A stretch of DNA of 64,000 nucleotides from an uncultured Bacilli bacterium (GCA_934122275.1 CAKOWI010000005.1:1-64000), one strand, 5' to 3'; positions 7,689 to 15,846 are shown, counted from the first letter of the stretch. Notes: generated by a model from the sequence alone, not told the origin. Numbers and translations are program-made.

Positions 7689-8621
7689 GTGAAGAATAAA
7701 GAGTTTAAAACCTTAGAAGAACAGATTGAGATTCTAAGGCAAAAAGGGCTTATAATTAATGATGTTGATAAAGCATCAACTTTATTGTTTAGAGAAAACT
7801 ATTTCTTCATAAACGGATATAGGCATTTATTTAAAAGAAGTTATAGTGATAAGAATTTTATTAAGGGCACAACTTTTGAAGAATTATATGCTGTATTTCA
7901 ATTTGATCGTAGTTTTCGTAATATTTTGTTTAAAAACTTTTTGATAGTAGAAAACAATCTTAAATCAATTTTATCGTATAAGTTATCTAAGAAGTATGGT
8001 ATTAAAGAAAAGGATTATTTAAGACCATCAAATTTTTCTCAGGATATTAAAAAAACAAGACAAGTTAATGACGTAATTAACAAAGTAAAAAGACAAATTA
8101 AATTAAATGGTAGACAGCATAGTGCTACTCTTCACTATTTAAGTAATTATGGGTATGTTCCTTTATGGATTTTAGTTAAATTGTTATCGTTTGGGATGAT
8201 TAATGAATTATATTCAATTTTAAAACCAGAAGATAAAATTTCTATAGCAGAGTATTACAAGATAGATGTAGAAACCTTAGGAATATATATAGGAATGATG
8301 GCAAATTATAGAAATCTGTGTGCACATGAAGATATTGTATATGATCATAGAACACAAAAAGAATTACCAAATACTAAGTATCATCAATTACTAAATATAC
8401 CAACTATGAATGACGAATATATATATGGAAAAAATGATATTTTTGCAATTATTATTGTACTTAAATATATGCTTACGCCTGAAGAATTTACTACTATGTG
8501 TAGAGAAATAAGCTATGAACTTGATGTACTAGATGGAAAGGTATCAACAATACCACAACCTAAAATATTAGATGTAATGGGTTTTCCAGAAAATTGGGAA
8601 GATATAACTCATATGAAATAG
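7689..8621 (+). CDS. Abi-family (AbiD/AbiF-like, Abi_2) HEPN protein
   Basis: 310 residues matching the Abi_2 family of abortive-infection proteins. The N-terminus (TLEEQIEILRQKGLII, then LFRENYFFINGYRHLF) and the central FDRSFRNILFKNFLIVENNLKS are typical. The motif RNLCAH (about residues 209-214) is the R-x4-H signature of HEPN ribonucleases, so the predicted activity is RNA cleavage that stops phage growth. It starts with GTG at 7689 after AGGTGATA. It stands alone, 14 bp before htrA, with no restriction or CRISPR neighbours. Antiphage function is inferred from the family. Confidence 0.85.
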   Translation: MKNKEFKTLEEQIEILRQKGLIINDVDKASTLLFRENYFFINGYRHLFKRSYSDKNFIKGTTFEELYAVFQFDRSFRNILFKNFLIVENNLKSILSYKLSKKYGIKEKDYLRPSNFSQDIKKTRQVNDVINKVKRQIKLNGRQHSATLHYLSNYGYVPLWILVKLLSFGMINELYSILKPEDKISIAEYYKIDVETLGIYIGMMANYRNLCAHEDIVYDHRTQKELPNTKYHQLLNIPTMNDEYIYGKNDIFAIIIVLKYMLTPEEFTTMCREISYELDVLDGKVSTIPQPKILDVMGFPENWEDITHMK

Positions 8622-8635
8622 GAGGATGATTGTAT

Positions 8636-9793
8636 ATGGAAATAATAGAACATTCTAGTGATAATAATAAAAAATTTGATAAAAAGAAGAAAAATATAAA
8701 CGGTAAGTTTTCAGTAGTATTAATGATAATTGTAGCTTTCTTACTTGGTGGTAGTATTATGTATCTTTATAATATCAATAATCCAAATGTTGTAACAAAA
8801 AAGAGAACTATTTCGGAAACAAAAGTTACAGAAGAAGCTATGGAAGATGCAATTGACAAAGTATATAATGCCGTTATATGTATAGAAGTATTAGATCAAA
8901 ACGGAGACACTGTAAGTTCTGGAACAGGTTTTGTTTTCGAAAAAGATAATAAGTACGGATATGTATTAACAAATGCTCATGTTGTATCTAGTGGTGGTAC
9001 TGTGCAGGGTGTACTATCAAATAATGATACTGTAAGTCTTACTGTACTAGGTACTGATTCATATACTGATCTTGCGGTTTTAGCTATGGATAAAGACAAG
9101 GTTTTACAAACTGCTAGTATAGGTACAAGTGTAAATACTAAAGTTGGAAATACTGTGTTTACTGTTGGTTCTCCTATGGGAGCTACTTATGCTGGAACTG
9201 TTACAAAGGGTATATTATCAGGTAAAGATAGATTAATTGAAACGAGTACGTCAAGTAATAATGGCCTTAGTACAGAGTCTTACATAGTTAAAGTACTTCA
9301 AACTGATGCTGCAATTAGTCCTGGTAATAGTGGTGGTCCATTAGTTAATTTAGCTGGTGATGTAATTGGCATTACTTCATTAAAATTAGTTGATTCTTCT
9401 GTTGAAGGAATGGGATTTGCAATTCCTATTGAAGATGCAATGAATTATGTTGATACTTTAAAAAAGGGTGAAAAGATTAAAAGACCACTTATGGGTGTTC
9501 AAATTCTTGATTTAACTAATAAGTATACTTTATATAGATATGGTATAAATGTTGATTCTTCAATAAAATCTGGTATTATTTTAGTAAAGGTTAGCAGTGG
9601 TGATCCAGCTGGCAATGCAGGCTTAAAAGATGGTGACATAATTACTAAAATAAATGGTAATGCAGTAAAAACAGTATCTGAATTCAAATATGAATTATAT
9701 AAGTATTCTGTTGGTGATACTGTTGAAGTAACGTACATTAGGGATAAAAAGGAAGCAACAGTAAAGGTTAAGTTAGATAAATCTAATGAATAG
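8636..9793 (+). CDS. htrA: HtrA/DegP-family trypsin-like serine protease
   Basis: 385 residues. Short cytoplasmic N-terminus, one membrane anchor (FSVVLMIIVAFLLGGSIMYL), an extracellular trypsin-like domain with the full triad (His in LTNAHVV, Asp in YTDLAVLAMD, Ser in SPGNSGGPLV) and one C-terminal PDZ domain (IILVKVSSGDPAGNAGLKDG). It degrades or refolds misfolded exported proteins at the cell surface. GGAGG at 8621-8625 is too near the TTG at 8630, so ATG 8636 is taken as start. Terminator follows. Confidence 0.93.
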   Translation: MEIIEHSSDNNKKFDKKKKNINGKFSVVLMIIVAFLLGGSIMYLYNINNPNVVTKKRTISETKVTEEAMEDAIDKVYNAVICIEVLDQNGDTVSSGTGFVFEKDNKYGYVLTNAHVVSSGGTVQGVLSNNDTVSLTVLGTDSYTDLAVLAMDKDKVLQTASIGTSVNTKVGNTVFTVGSPMGATYAGTVTKGILSGKDRLIETSTSSNNGLSTESYIVKVLQTDAAISPGNSGGPLVNLAGDVIGITSLKLVDSSVEGMGFAIPIEDAMNYVDTLKKGEKIKRPLMGVQILDLTNKYTLYRYGINVDSSIKSGIILVKVSSGDPAGNAGLKDGDIITKINGNAVKTVSEFKYELYKYSVGDTVEVTYIRDKKEATVKVKLDKSNE

Positions 9794-9803
9794 TGTAAAG
9801 TAA

Positions 9804-9832
9804 TAAAAAAAGAGCGGGTTCGTTCTTTTTTT
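9804..9832 (+). terminator. rho-independent terminator after htrA
   Basis: AAAGAGCG/CGTTCTTT hairpin with GGTT loop and a seven-T tail. Confidence 0.8.
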
Positions 9833-9869
9833 AATTTCATAGTTATGATACAATTATCTTGGTGGTAGT

Positions 9870-10550
9870 ATGTATAATATAGCATTTTATTTTTTACTTT
9901 ATATAATCTACTCTATGATAGGATGGTTATTAGAAGTAGTATGGACTTTTATTACTGATAAGAAACTAGTTAATAGGGGATTTTTAATAGGACCTTATTG
10001 TCCAATATATGGTACAGGTTGTATATTGATGATTTTGTTGCTTCAAAAGTATTCTAATGATATATTGGTACTGTTTATTATGTCTATGTTTATATGTTCT
10101 ATTCTAGAGTATGCAACAAGTTATTTTATGGAAAAAATATTTAAAGCTAGATGGTGGGATTATAGTAATAGAAAATTTAATATAAATGGAAGAATTTGTT
10201 TGGAAACACTTATTCCCTTTGGAATTTTAGGATGCGTACTTATTTATGCATTAAATCCTTTTGTTAGTAAACTGATAAAAGCTATACCTTCTAGTATGTT
10301 AATTATAATTTCAAGTATCGTGTTTATTGCATTTTTAATAGATAATATAGTTTCATTTAAGGTTATTTCTAAGATAAAGGTATCATCTCAAAAGTTAATA
10401 GAAGATAATACTGAGGAAATAACTAAAAAGGTAAGAGAGTATATATCTAAATATTCTAAAAGTGGTAAAAGACTTATGCAATCTTTTCCTAATATTAAGA
10501 TACTTAAGGAAAGATTTAAGGTTAAAAGAAAAGATAATATGGACAAATAA
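9870..10550 (+). CDS. CmpB-like (putative ABC-transporter type IV) membrane protein
   Basis: 226 residues with about five membrane helices and the PF06541 signature pattern: YSMIGWLLEVVWT, RGFLIGPYCPIYGTG, EYATSYFMEKIFKARWWDYS and INGRICLETLIPFGILG. The Pfam name is historical and a transport role is unproven. The basic C-terminal 60 residues are cytoplasmic. A shorter paralogue lies at 35254. It begins at ATG 9870 after GGTGG and has its own terminator. Confidence 0.8.
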   Translation: MYNIAFYFLLYIIYSMIGWLLEVVWTFITDKKLVNRGFLIGPYCPIYGTGCILMILLLQKYSNDILVLFIMSMFICSILEYATSYFMEKIFKARWWDYSNRKFNINGRICLETLIPFGILGCVLIYALNPFVSKLIKAIPSSMLIIISSIVFIAFLIDNIVSFKVISKIKVSSQKLIEDNTEEITKKVREYISKYSKSGKRLMQSFPNIKILKERFKVKRKDNMDK

Positions 10551-10569
10551 TGGAGCTTATTACTTAACT

Positions 10570-10602
10570 GAATTCTCATGTGAAAGTGGGGATTCTTTTT
10601 TT
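10570..10602 (+). terminator. rho-independent terminator
   Basis: GAATTCTCA pairs with TGGGGATTC (9 bp including G-T pairs) around an 8-base loop, followed by seven T. Confidence 0.75.
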
Positions 10603-10649
10603 GTTATAGGTTAAATTTAATGTTAAAAGTTTGATTGTTTATTTTTATC

Positions 10650-10676
10650 ACGGTATTAGGTGAAAAACATATAATA
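10650..10676 (+). promoter_or_regulatory. candidate sigma-K-type promoter of the interrupted amidase
   Basis: AC at 10650-10651, a 16-bp spacer and CATATAATA at 10668-10676 fit the sigma-K pattern AC-N16-CATANNNTA. No sigma-A -35 is present at the right distance from the embedded TATAAT. In such AT-rich DNA the match is suggestive only. Confidence 0.35.
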
Positions 10677-10694
10677 CTTTGAAGGAGTGATAAT

Positions 10695-10727
10695 ATGGTT
10701 ATAGTAGATGCTGGACATGGCAGATAA
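10695..10727 (+). pseudogene. 5' fragment of the split N-acetylmuramoyl-L-alanine amidase
   Basis: A strong AAGGAG (10682-10687) precedes ATG GTT ATA GTA GAT GCT GGA CAT GGC AGA TAA. The first eight codons give MVIVDAGH, the start of an Amidase_3 domain including its first zinc ligand His8. The frame runs into the inserted element after GG at 10719-10720 and stops three bases into it plus one codon. The rest of the gene resumes at 15848. This is one half of a split gene rather than an ordinary remnant. Confidence 0.85.
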
Positions 10728-10739
10728 TCTTATGCACGG
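10715..10739. other. attL of the serine-recombinase element
   Basis: Core ACATGG at 10715-10720, shared with 15847-15852, followed by element sequence ending in TTATGCACGG (10730-10739). That arm is the reverse complement of CCGTGTATAA at the other element end with one mismatch. Confidence 0.75.
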
Positions 10740-10743
10740 TACA

Positions 10744-12882
10744 TTAAATTGTAAAATTCCAGAATATCTTAATAGGACGATTATTGCTTTCGTCTTTTTT
10801 TCCTATCATAATTTTAGAAATTAACTGATCGAGAGTAAATCTATCTAACTTTTCAATATGTTTAACCCCTTGTTGTGTATATTTTTCTAATATACTTCTT
10901 TCGTTTTCGGCTAAATTCTCTTTTTTTCTTAATTCGTTAATTTCTTTGCTAATTTCTTCAATTCTTGAATTGAAATTGTTAATATCATATTGATATTTAT
11001 TTTTTAACATTACAAATTCAGTAGCAGATATAATGCCTTCGGCTTTGTCATCATATAACATAGCAAAGCGATCATTAATCTTAATGACTTTTTTATTAAT
11101 ATCTTCTTTTTCTTTTTGTAGTACAATTAAATCTTTTTCAAAATCTCTTTGAGCTTTTTTAGAGTAGTAGCTTTTTTCTAATTCTTTTTGTCTAGCATGT
11201 TTATCTATCATTTTATTAATTTCATTTAAAACAAGCTCTTCTAATTCTTCATATCTAATATAACTGGTATTATCACAAGTTAATCCGCCAGCGTGTCTAT
11301 GATTTCTACAATGTAAATAAGGTTTCATATAGTGATTTTTTCTTGGACCAGACTTACATAAATTTCTTTGAAATGATTTACCACATACAGAACAATATAC
11401 TTTCTTACTAAATAAATGTACTTCGCCATTTTTACCCGGACGAGCTCTACTTGTATTAGTAGTAAAAACATCTACTTGTTCCATAATTTTAGAGTATAAC
11501 TCACTATTAAGCGACAATGTCTTTTCTCTTAATGTATCGTATTTTAATGAAATATCTTTTAAATCAGATCCTGTTATACTATTTTCTAAATTATTAATAG
11601 CACCATTTAATATTTGTAATTTATCTTCTGGTGTATCATAATTTTTTAAATTATTTTGTATTGCTTTAATTAATTCTTTACTGTCTTTTCTTGCATTACT
11701 TAAATCAATTTTAGCTTTACGATCAGCAAATTTCTTACGTACTACTTTTGATACTTCTGGATCAAGTATTCTGTCGTGAGCACAAGCAATTATAGATTGC
11801 TCGTTTTTTGGAATTTTTTTAAATCCTTTAATGTTATAAGCAATTCTTTCTGTTCTATGTTGGATTAATATACCGTCATAAGTTTCATCAAGTAGTATTT
11901 TTCTAATAGTATCAATATTCCAGTATTCAGCACCATTAGGATAATAATGACATACAAATTTTAATCCCTGTAATTTTTTATGCCTACTAGGTGTTGGTAT
12001 TTTTCTTTCATTTAGTAATTCACAAATTTTAAAATATCCTATTCCATTAGCATACATAGAATATATTTCTCTTACAACTTTAGCAGCTTCTTCATCAACT
12101 ATTAAATGGTACATATCGTCTGGATCTTCAATGTATCCATAAGGTGCAAATGATCCGGTCCATTGGCCTGCATTATTTTTGGCCCTTAATGTTTTTTTTG
12201 TATTTATAGATTGTTCTTCAATTTTCCATTCATCAACCATAGCAGTAATTTGACTTGATTTTTTATTACCTTTATTTGATGTATCAATATTATCAACAAT
12301 ACTTAAAAATCTAATATTCCATTCAATAAATTTTTTGTGTAAATATTTTTCTACAAATTCAATACTTCTAGCAAATCTAGCTTGTGTTTTACAAACATAA
12401 ACATCAGTATTACCAAGTTCACAGAATAATAAAGTTTTATTCCATTCTTCACGTGTTCCGTCGCTACCGCTTATATCTTCTTCGTAGAAAATACCTACAA
12501 CTTCAATTTCTTTGTCATTACAATAAGTTAATAACATTAATAACTGATTTAGGATACTTTTACTTACGTTTCCTTTTTCTCTGTCTAAATCTTCTTGTGA
12601 TAATCTAACATAGATGATACCACGTTTTCCCGGAGTGTGATATGATCCTATAAGACCATTTTTTCTAAAGCAACTAGGATTATTAGGTTTAGATACTTTT
12701 AATAATGTTCTTAAATATTCTGTCATATATTCTAAATTATCTTCACTTAATAATCTTTTAATTGTTTTAAATTCTATTGTTTCTAGGTAATTATCACTAG
12801 ACACTTTATCAATATTATAATCATTTAATATTTCAGTATTACTAAAACTGCTACTTACCACCTTTCCTTGATCTTCCAACAT
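10744..12882 (-). CDS. large serine recombinase (site-specific integrase/excisionase)
   Basis: About 712 residues. After an unusual N-terminal extension of about 85 residues comes the resolvase catalytic domain (IIYVRLSQED with nucleophile Ser, SILNQLL, then ARFARS with catalytic Arg), the recombinase domain (APYGYIEDPDDMYHLIVD, then IDTIRKILLDETYDG), a zinc ribbon (CSVCGKSF with a later C-x-n-C pair near LHCRNH and LTCDN), and a long coiled coil before the C-terminus. Such enzymes cut attP/attB or attL/attR at a central dinucleotide. GAAAGGA favours ATG 12882 (MLEDQGK) over the longer frame from 12912. The gene ends 24 bp from attL. Confidence 0.93.
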   Translation of the reverse strand: MLEDQGKVVSSSFSNTEILNDYNIDKVSSDNYLETIEFKTIKRLLSEDNLEYMTEYLRTLLKVSKPNNPSCFRKNGLIGSYHTPGKRGIIYVRLSQEDLDREKGNVSKSILNQLLMLLTYCNDKEIEVVGIFYEEDISGSDGTREEWNKTLLFCELGNTDVYVCKTQARFARSIEFVEKYLHKKFIEWNIRFLSIVDNIDTSNKGNKKSSQITAMVDEWKIEEQSINTKKTLRAKNNAGQWTGSFAPYGYIEDPDDMYHLIVDEEAAKVVREIYSMYANGIGYFKICELLNERKIPTPSRHKKLQGLKFVCHYYPNGAEYWNIDTIRKILLDETYDGILIQHRTERIAYNIKGFKKIPKNEQSIIACAHDRILDPEVSKVVRKKFADRKAKIDLSNARKDSKELIKAIQNNLKNYDTPEDKLQILNGAINNLENSITGSDLKDISLKYDTLREKTLSLNSELYSKIMEQVDVFTTNTSRARPGKNGEVHLFSKKVYCSVCGKSFQRNLCKSGPRKNHYMKPYLHCRNHRHAGGLTCDNTSYIRYEELEELVLNEINKMIDKHARQKELEKSYYSKKAQRDFEKDLIVLQKEKEDINKKVIKINDRFAMLYDDKAEGIISATEFVMLKNKYQYDINNFNSRIEEISKEINELRKKENLAENERSILEKYTQQGVKHIEKLDRFTLDQLISKIMIGKKDESNNRPIKIFWNFTI

Positions 12883-12941
12883 ATTCATTTTCCTTTCATA
12901 TATTGAAAGCACGTAATACTACAATCAAATTATAACGCGCT

Positions 12942-13088
12942 TTAATTGGAATTACAGTCCCTTAATTCATTTTCAAGGTTTAAAATTATTGTAGCTAGTT
13001 TTTTATTAAATAGTTCTATAAAATCTTCTTCATTTTCAACATTTGTTATAATTTCATTTTCCATAATATAATTAACTTCTTTTTTCAT
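12942..13088 (-). CDS. small acidic hypothetical protein (48 aa) upstream of the recombinase
   Basis: 48 residues beginning MKKEVNYIMENEI and rich in Glu, Asn and Ile, probably one amphipathic helix pair. AAAGGGGG precedes the ATG at the right distance, so translation is likely. It lies about 60 bp upstream of the recombinase and on the same strand, probably co-transcribed. Position would suit an accessory or directionality factor, but no DNA-binding motif is visible and this is inference. Confidence 0.5.
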   Translation of the reverse strand: MKKEVNYIMENEIITNVENEEDFIELFNKKLATIILNLENELRDCNSN

Positions 13089-13150
13089 TTAAAAACCCCC
13101 TTTATTATTCTAATTAAGACTATGAATAAAAAAATATATTTATTCACAAT

Positions 13151-13194
13151 AAAAAAAGACTAATAGTTCTTAGCCATAACTCAAAACTATTAGT
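13151..13194 (-). terminator. rho-independent terminator for the 13228-13828 gene pair
   Basis: Read on the minus strand, ACTAATAGTT and AACTATTAGT form a 10-bp stem followed by a seven-T run (13151-13157). It separates the upstream pair of genes from the 48-aa ORF and recombinase. Confidence 0.7.
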
Positions 13195-13227
13195 ACATAC
13201 TTACTGTTTTAAATAGATTATAATATT

Positions 13228-13665
13228 TTAAACTGTATCAATATGCTTATATAATAAACTTTTTAAATTCATTAGTTTTTTAAAATTATCCAAATGAATT
13301 TTATAATCCTTACCATGTTTTTTAATTATTAAATTACATACATCATCAGTAGGAATAACGTGATCGAACAAAACACAAATAGGCATAATGTATCTAAACA
13401 CATCAATAACTTCAAGACATCTATCAATCATATTCATTAATTTAATTACATCAATACCATTACTTAACATTTCTTTTAAATTAGCTATGGAAGTATCTTC
13501 ATTTTCCAAGATAACACTTGTTATTATAAAACTATTTCTATACAGAATTTGATATTTTCTTAATTTTTTAGCTCCCGTAATATCAGTATTAGGTATGTAA
13601 TATTTTTGCTTGCACTCTAAAACAATATCATAATATAGTTTAGATAACTCATTAATGGTTTTCAT
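13228..13665 (-). CDS. hypothetical protein in element (145 aa)
   Basis: Unrecognised 145-residue helical, probably cytosolic protein with no catalytic motif visible. Contains LYYDIVLECKQKYY near the start and ILENEDTSIANLKEML in the middle. The ATG at 13665 follows AAGGAA and lies inside the end of the upstream 58-residue ORF, so the two are translationally coupled. Element cargo or regulatory function cannot be told apart. Confidence 0.6.
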   Translation of the reverse strand: MKTINELSKLYYDIVLECKQKYYIPNTDITGAKKLRKYQILYRNSFIITSVILENEDTSIANLKEMLSNGIDVIKLMNMIDRCLEVIDVFRYIMPICVLFDHVIPTDDVCNLIIKKHGKDYKIHLDNFKKLMNLKSLLYKHIDTV

Positions 13666-13828
13666 TTTTCAGTTCCTTTCCTTGTTTATAACAAATTGGA
13701 TTTAATTTAATAACTTCAACATTATATTTAACTTTTAAAACATTTCTAGCGTTTTCAATTATAATAATTAGTTCATCATCATTATAGTTTTTTCTTAATT
13801 TAAGTTCATTAATTAAATCATCAATCAT
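13652..13828 (-). CDS. small hypothetical protein in element (58 aa)
   Basis: 58 residues starting MIDDLINELKLRKNYND, with a helical pattern and a late cysteine (PICYKQGKE). It overlaps the following gene by 14 bp. An extended -10 TGATATAAT on the minus strand at 13864-13872 would give a 29-base leader, but the ribosome site is weak (GGAT only), so the start is uncertain. Confidence 0.45.
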   Translation of the reverse strand: MIDDLINELKLRKNYNDDELIIIIENARNVLKVKYNVEVIKLNPICYKQGKELKNENH

Positions 13829-13989
13829 ACACGACTAATTTTATCCAAATTATCTACACAAAGATTATATCACAACTGTGCTAAAAAAGTTTAGTATAAT
13901 ATAACAATTAACAAAAATAAAAATAGCCCCTATACAAGCAGCTATCTGCGCGATATTTACTTTACCACACTACTGGAAAGGAGTGTTTA

Positions 13990-14064
13990 ATGAAAGGCAA
14001 AGTAAAATGGTTCAATAGTCAATCTCGCCGAAAAGGTTATGGTTTAAAAGGCGTACTACCTTGA
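13990..14064 (+). pseudogene. truncated cold-shock protein (csp) remnant
   Basis: AAAGGAG is followed by an ATG reading MKGKVKWFNSQSRRKGYGLK, then GVLP and TGA. MxGKVKWFN and KGYG are the first strand and RNP1 start of CspA-type proteins. A three-residue insertion (SRR region) breaks the NxxKGYGFI spacing and the rest of the usual 66-residue OB fold is gone. The protein cannot fold as a normal Csp; it is either a decayed gene or a short peptide exploiting an old start. Confidence 0.65.
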
Positions 14065-14206
14065 TTGACAATATATATCATAAACCAATTAGTCTTGCAA
14101 GGCTAATTACCACAATTTTTTTATAAAAATTCTTATGTTCTGAAAATAGTAATATTGCGAATTTAATTAATTTCTAAAAATAGAGAAAAAAAGCAAAAAT
14201 TTTTAT

Positions 14207-14255
14207 GTTATAATAACATTATATAGAAAAGCAAGCAATGTAAGTTTTGGGAGGC
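14207..14255 (+). promoter_or_regulatory. promoter and ribosome site of the 273-aa cargo gene
   Basis: Extended -10 TGTTATAAT at 14207-14215 overlaps the dyad ATGTTAT-AATAACAT, and GGGAGG at 14250-14255 precedes the ATG at 14262. Confidence 0.5.
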
Positions 14256-14261
14256 TATTAA

Positions 14262-15083
14262 ATGAAAAAATATTATAAGTATGGTGAGATGCTTTTAACA
14301 TTAAGGGAAGAATATAGAGAATGCAAATATTTATTAGATGAATTGAATAAATACATAAATGTAAAGTCAGATAATAATCATTTCTATTTTACTGGACTAC
14401 TTTCAGACGATGATAGTTCAAAAGAGTTAGATGATAGAAGAATAAGATTATTTGTTGAGAAAAGATATCTTAATATTCTTAAAAAAATTGAGTATTTCAA
14501 ATATAATTGGTATTGTCAATATTTATATAGTGCATTTTTTAATGTGAAAAAAGAAAAAAATGGTTTATACGGACTTGAATACGATAATATATTTACTCCT
14601 GTTGATGGAAGAAAATACATACCAGAAGTTCAAATTGTTAATCAAGCAAAATTTTCTGAACTTATAGATAAATTGTTTTCTTCAGATTTAATGCAATTGA
14701 AGAAGGGATATTTTAGCAATAATTATGATAGTATTTCTTTAGATTTTGATATGGGATTTATAAGTACATCACTAGGAGATGGTTCATTTATAGGATGGAA
14801 CAGTATTAATGATAATCTTGATTATTCAATAACTAGACATAATAGTCCTGTTTTAATTGAAGAGATTCTTTCTTTAAAAATCCCATCAGATAAAATTTCG
14901 ACTGAGTGGCTAAAACTATTAGAAAAGCATGAAAGTATATTTGACAGAGAATTACTTTTTGATGTAGATATAAATGCTCAATCAAAAAAAGGAATTTTAC
15001 AATTTTCAGATATACAAAGAAACAGCAATAATAATGTTGTTAAACTTTTAAAAAAACAAAATAATAGGAAGATTAAGATATAA
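14262..15083 (+). CDS. hypothetical cargo protein of the element (273 aa)
   Basis: I do not recognise this protein. It is soluble by composition, helical in the first 110 residues (LLTLREEYRECKYLLDEL; LNILKKIEYFKYNWY) and mixed later, with aromatic-rich LDFDMGFISTSLGDGSF followed by IGWNSINDN. A basic C-terminal tail (LLKKQNNRKIKI) could touch nucleic acid. It is the only long gene of the element facing away from the recombinase and has its own promoter and good GGGAGG, so it is probably expressed in the integrated state. Defence or addiction functions are possible, but nothing in the sequence shows them. Confidence 0.6.
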   Translation: MKKYYKYGEMLLTLREEYRECKYLLDELNKYINVKSDNNHFYFTGLLSDDDSSKELDDRRIRLFVEKRYLNILKKIEYFKYNWYCQYLYSAFFNVKKEKNGLYGLEYDNIFTPVDGRKYIPEVQIVNQAKFSELIDKLFSSDLMQLKKGYFSNNYDSISLDFDMGFISTSLGDGSFIGWNSINDNLDYSITRHNSPVLIEEILSLKIPSDKISTEWLKLLEKHESIFDRELLFDVDINAQSKKGILQFSDIQRNSNNNVVKLLKKQNNRKIKI

Positions 15084-15117
15084 CGATAAAGATTAGAAAA
15101 AATTCTAGTCTTTTTAT

Positions 15118-15366
15118 TTAAAATAAATTTTTAAGTATATGATAAATTACATTAGCAGCTATACTATTACCTGCTTGTTTAAATAATTGTCTATTAGAAG
15201 TACCAACACTTTTAGCTTTATAAAAATCCTCATCATTAAATCTCGTAAAACGCCAACTTTCTAAAGGACTAATTCTTTTAACAAAAAAACAATTATCTTT
15301 GTAGATAATCATTTTACTTGTATCTTCGGCAGAGTTAGCGGTTAATGTAGGACAATACCCATTCAT
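15118..15366 (-). pseudogene. C-terminal fragment of a DNA cytosine-5 methyltransferase
   Basis: The 82 residues match the end of phage-type C5 methyltransferases: PTLTANS, RISPLESWRFTRFNDEDF, and the terminal motif X region QLFKQAGNSIAANVI. The catalytic PCQ loop and SAM-binding motifs are missing. The same frame is open back to about 15543 and reads further plausible methyltransferase residues just upstream of the Met. It is a decayed remnant. Confidence 0.75.
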
Positions 15367-15543
15367 AGACCATAAACGAGCTGTTTGATTATATTTAGAT
15401 GATGTATCACGTCCACAATGATTTTTACCGTCTATAAATCTATATAAATTAATTATATATTTTCTTCTTTTATCTTTTAAATTCTTACATACTAATTTAC
15501 TATTATACCACTCCTTTCCAAATTTCGTGTCTATATATCTATA

Positions 15544-15690
15544 CTAACACCAGTTATTAATCATTCCATTATTTAATCCAGTTTCTCTAGTTATGTCCCA
15601 TGTGCTTTTTTCTAAATCTAATGCTGGTTTAATTATTTTATATTTTTCTTCCACCGTCCAATATTTAAATTTTTGTCCCTTACTTGCCAT
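15544..15690 (-). pseudogene. truncated IS3-family transposase OrfA remnant
   Basis: 48 codons with AAAGGAGATGATAAT before the ATG. MASKGQKFKYWTVEEKYKII and a helix-turn-helix pattern ending GLNNGMINNW are typical of the first 50 residues of IS3 OrfA. A TAG then truncates it; the following codons no longer resemble a transposase and run in the same frame into the methyltransferase fragment. OrfB is absent. Confidence 0.6.
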
Positions 15691-15846
15691 ATTATCATCT
15701 CCTTTATTTTATTATAACAAAAAATGCAGACACTTTTTTTATGTCTACATTTATCTTACATCTTCACATTTTTGATCACTTTTTATAACGTATACAAGCG
15801 CTTTCAATTATTTATTAATTATGTCCCGTGTATAAAGGTATGTTGC
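15691..15846. other. right-end non-coding segment of the element
   Basis: No gene. It contains the leader of the OrfA remnant with a hairpin-forming TGCAGACA/TGTCTACA pair and a T run (15724-15748), and the attR-proximal arm CCGTGTATAA at 15826-15835. Confidence 0.5.

Noticed and set aside
14088..14110. Rho-independent terminator after the csp remnant
   Set aside because: ATTAGTCTTG/CAAGGCTAAT is a perfect dyad but has no loop, and the T run is separated by several bases; a terminator is uncertain.
10744..15840. Active prophage or conjugative element
   Set aside because: No capsid, tail, terminase, portal, replication, relaxase or T4SS genes are present; only recombinase, small ORFs and remnants.
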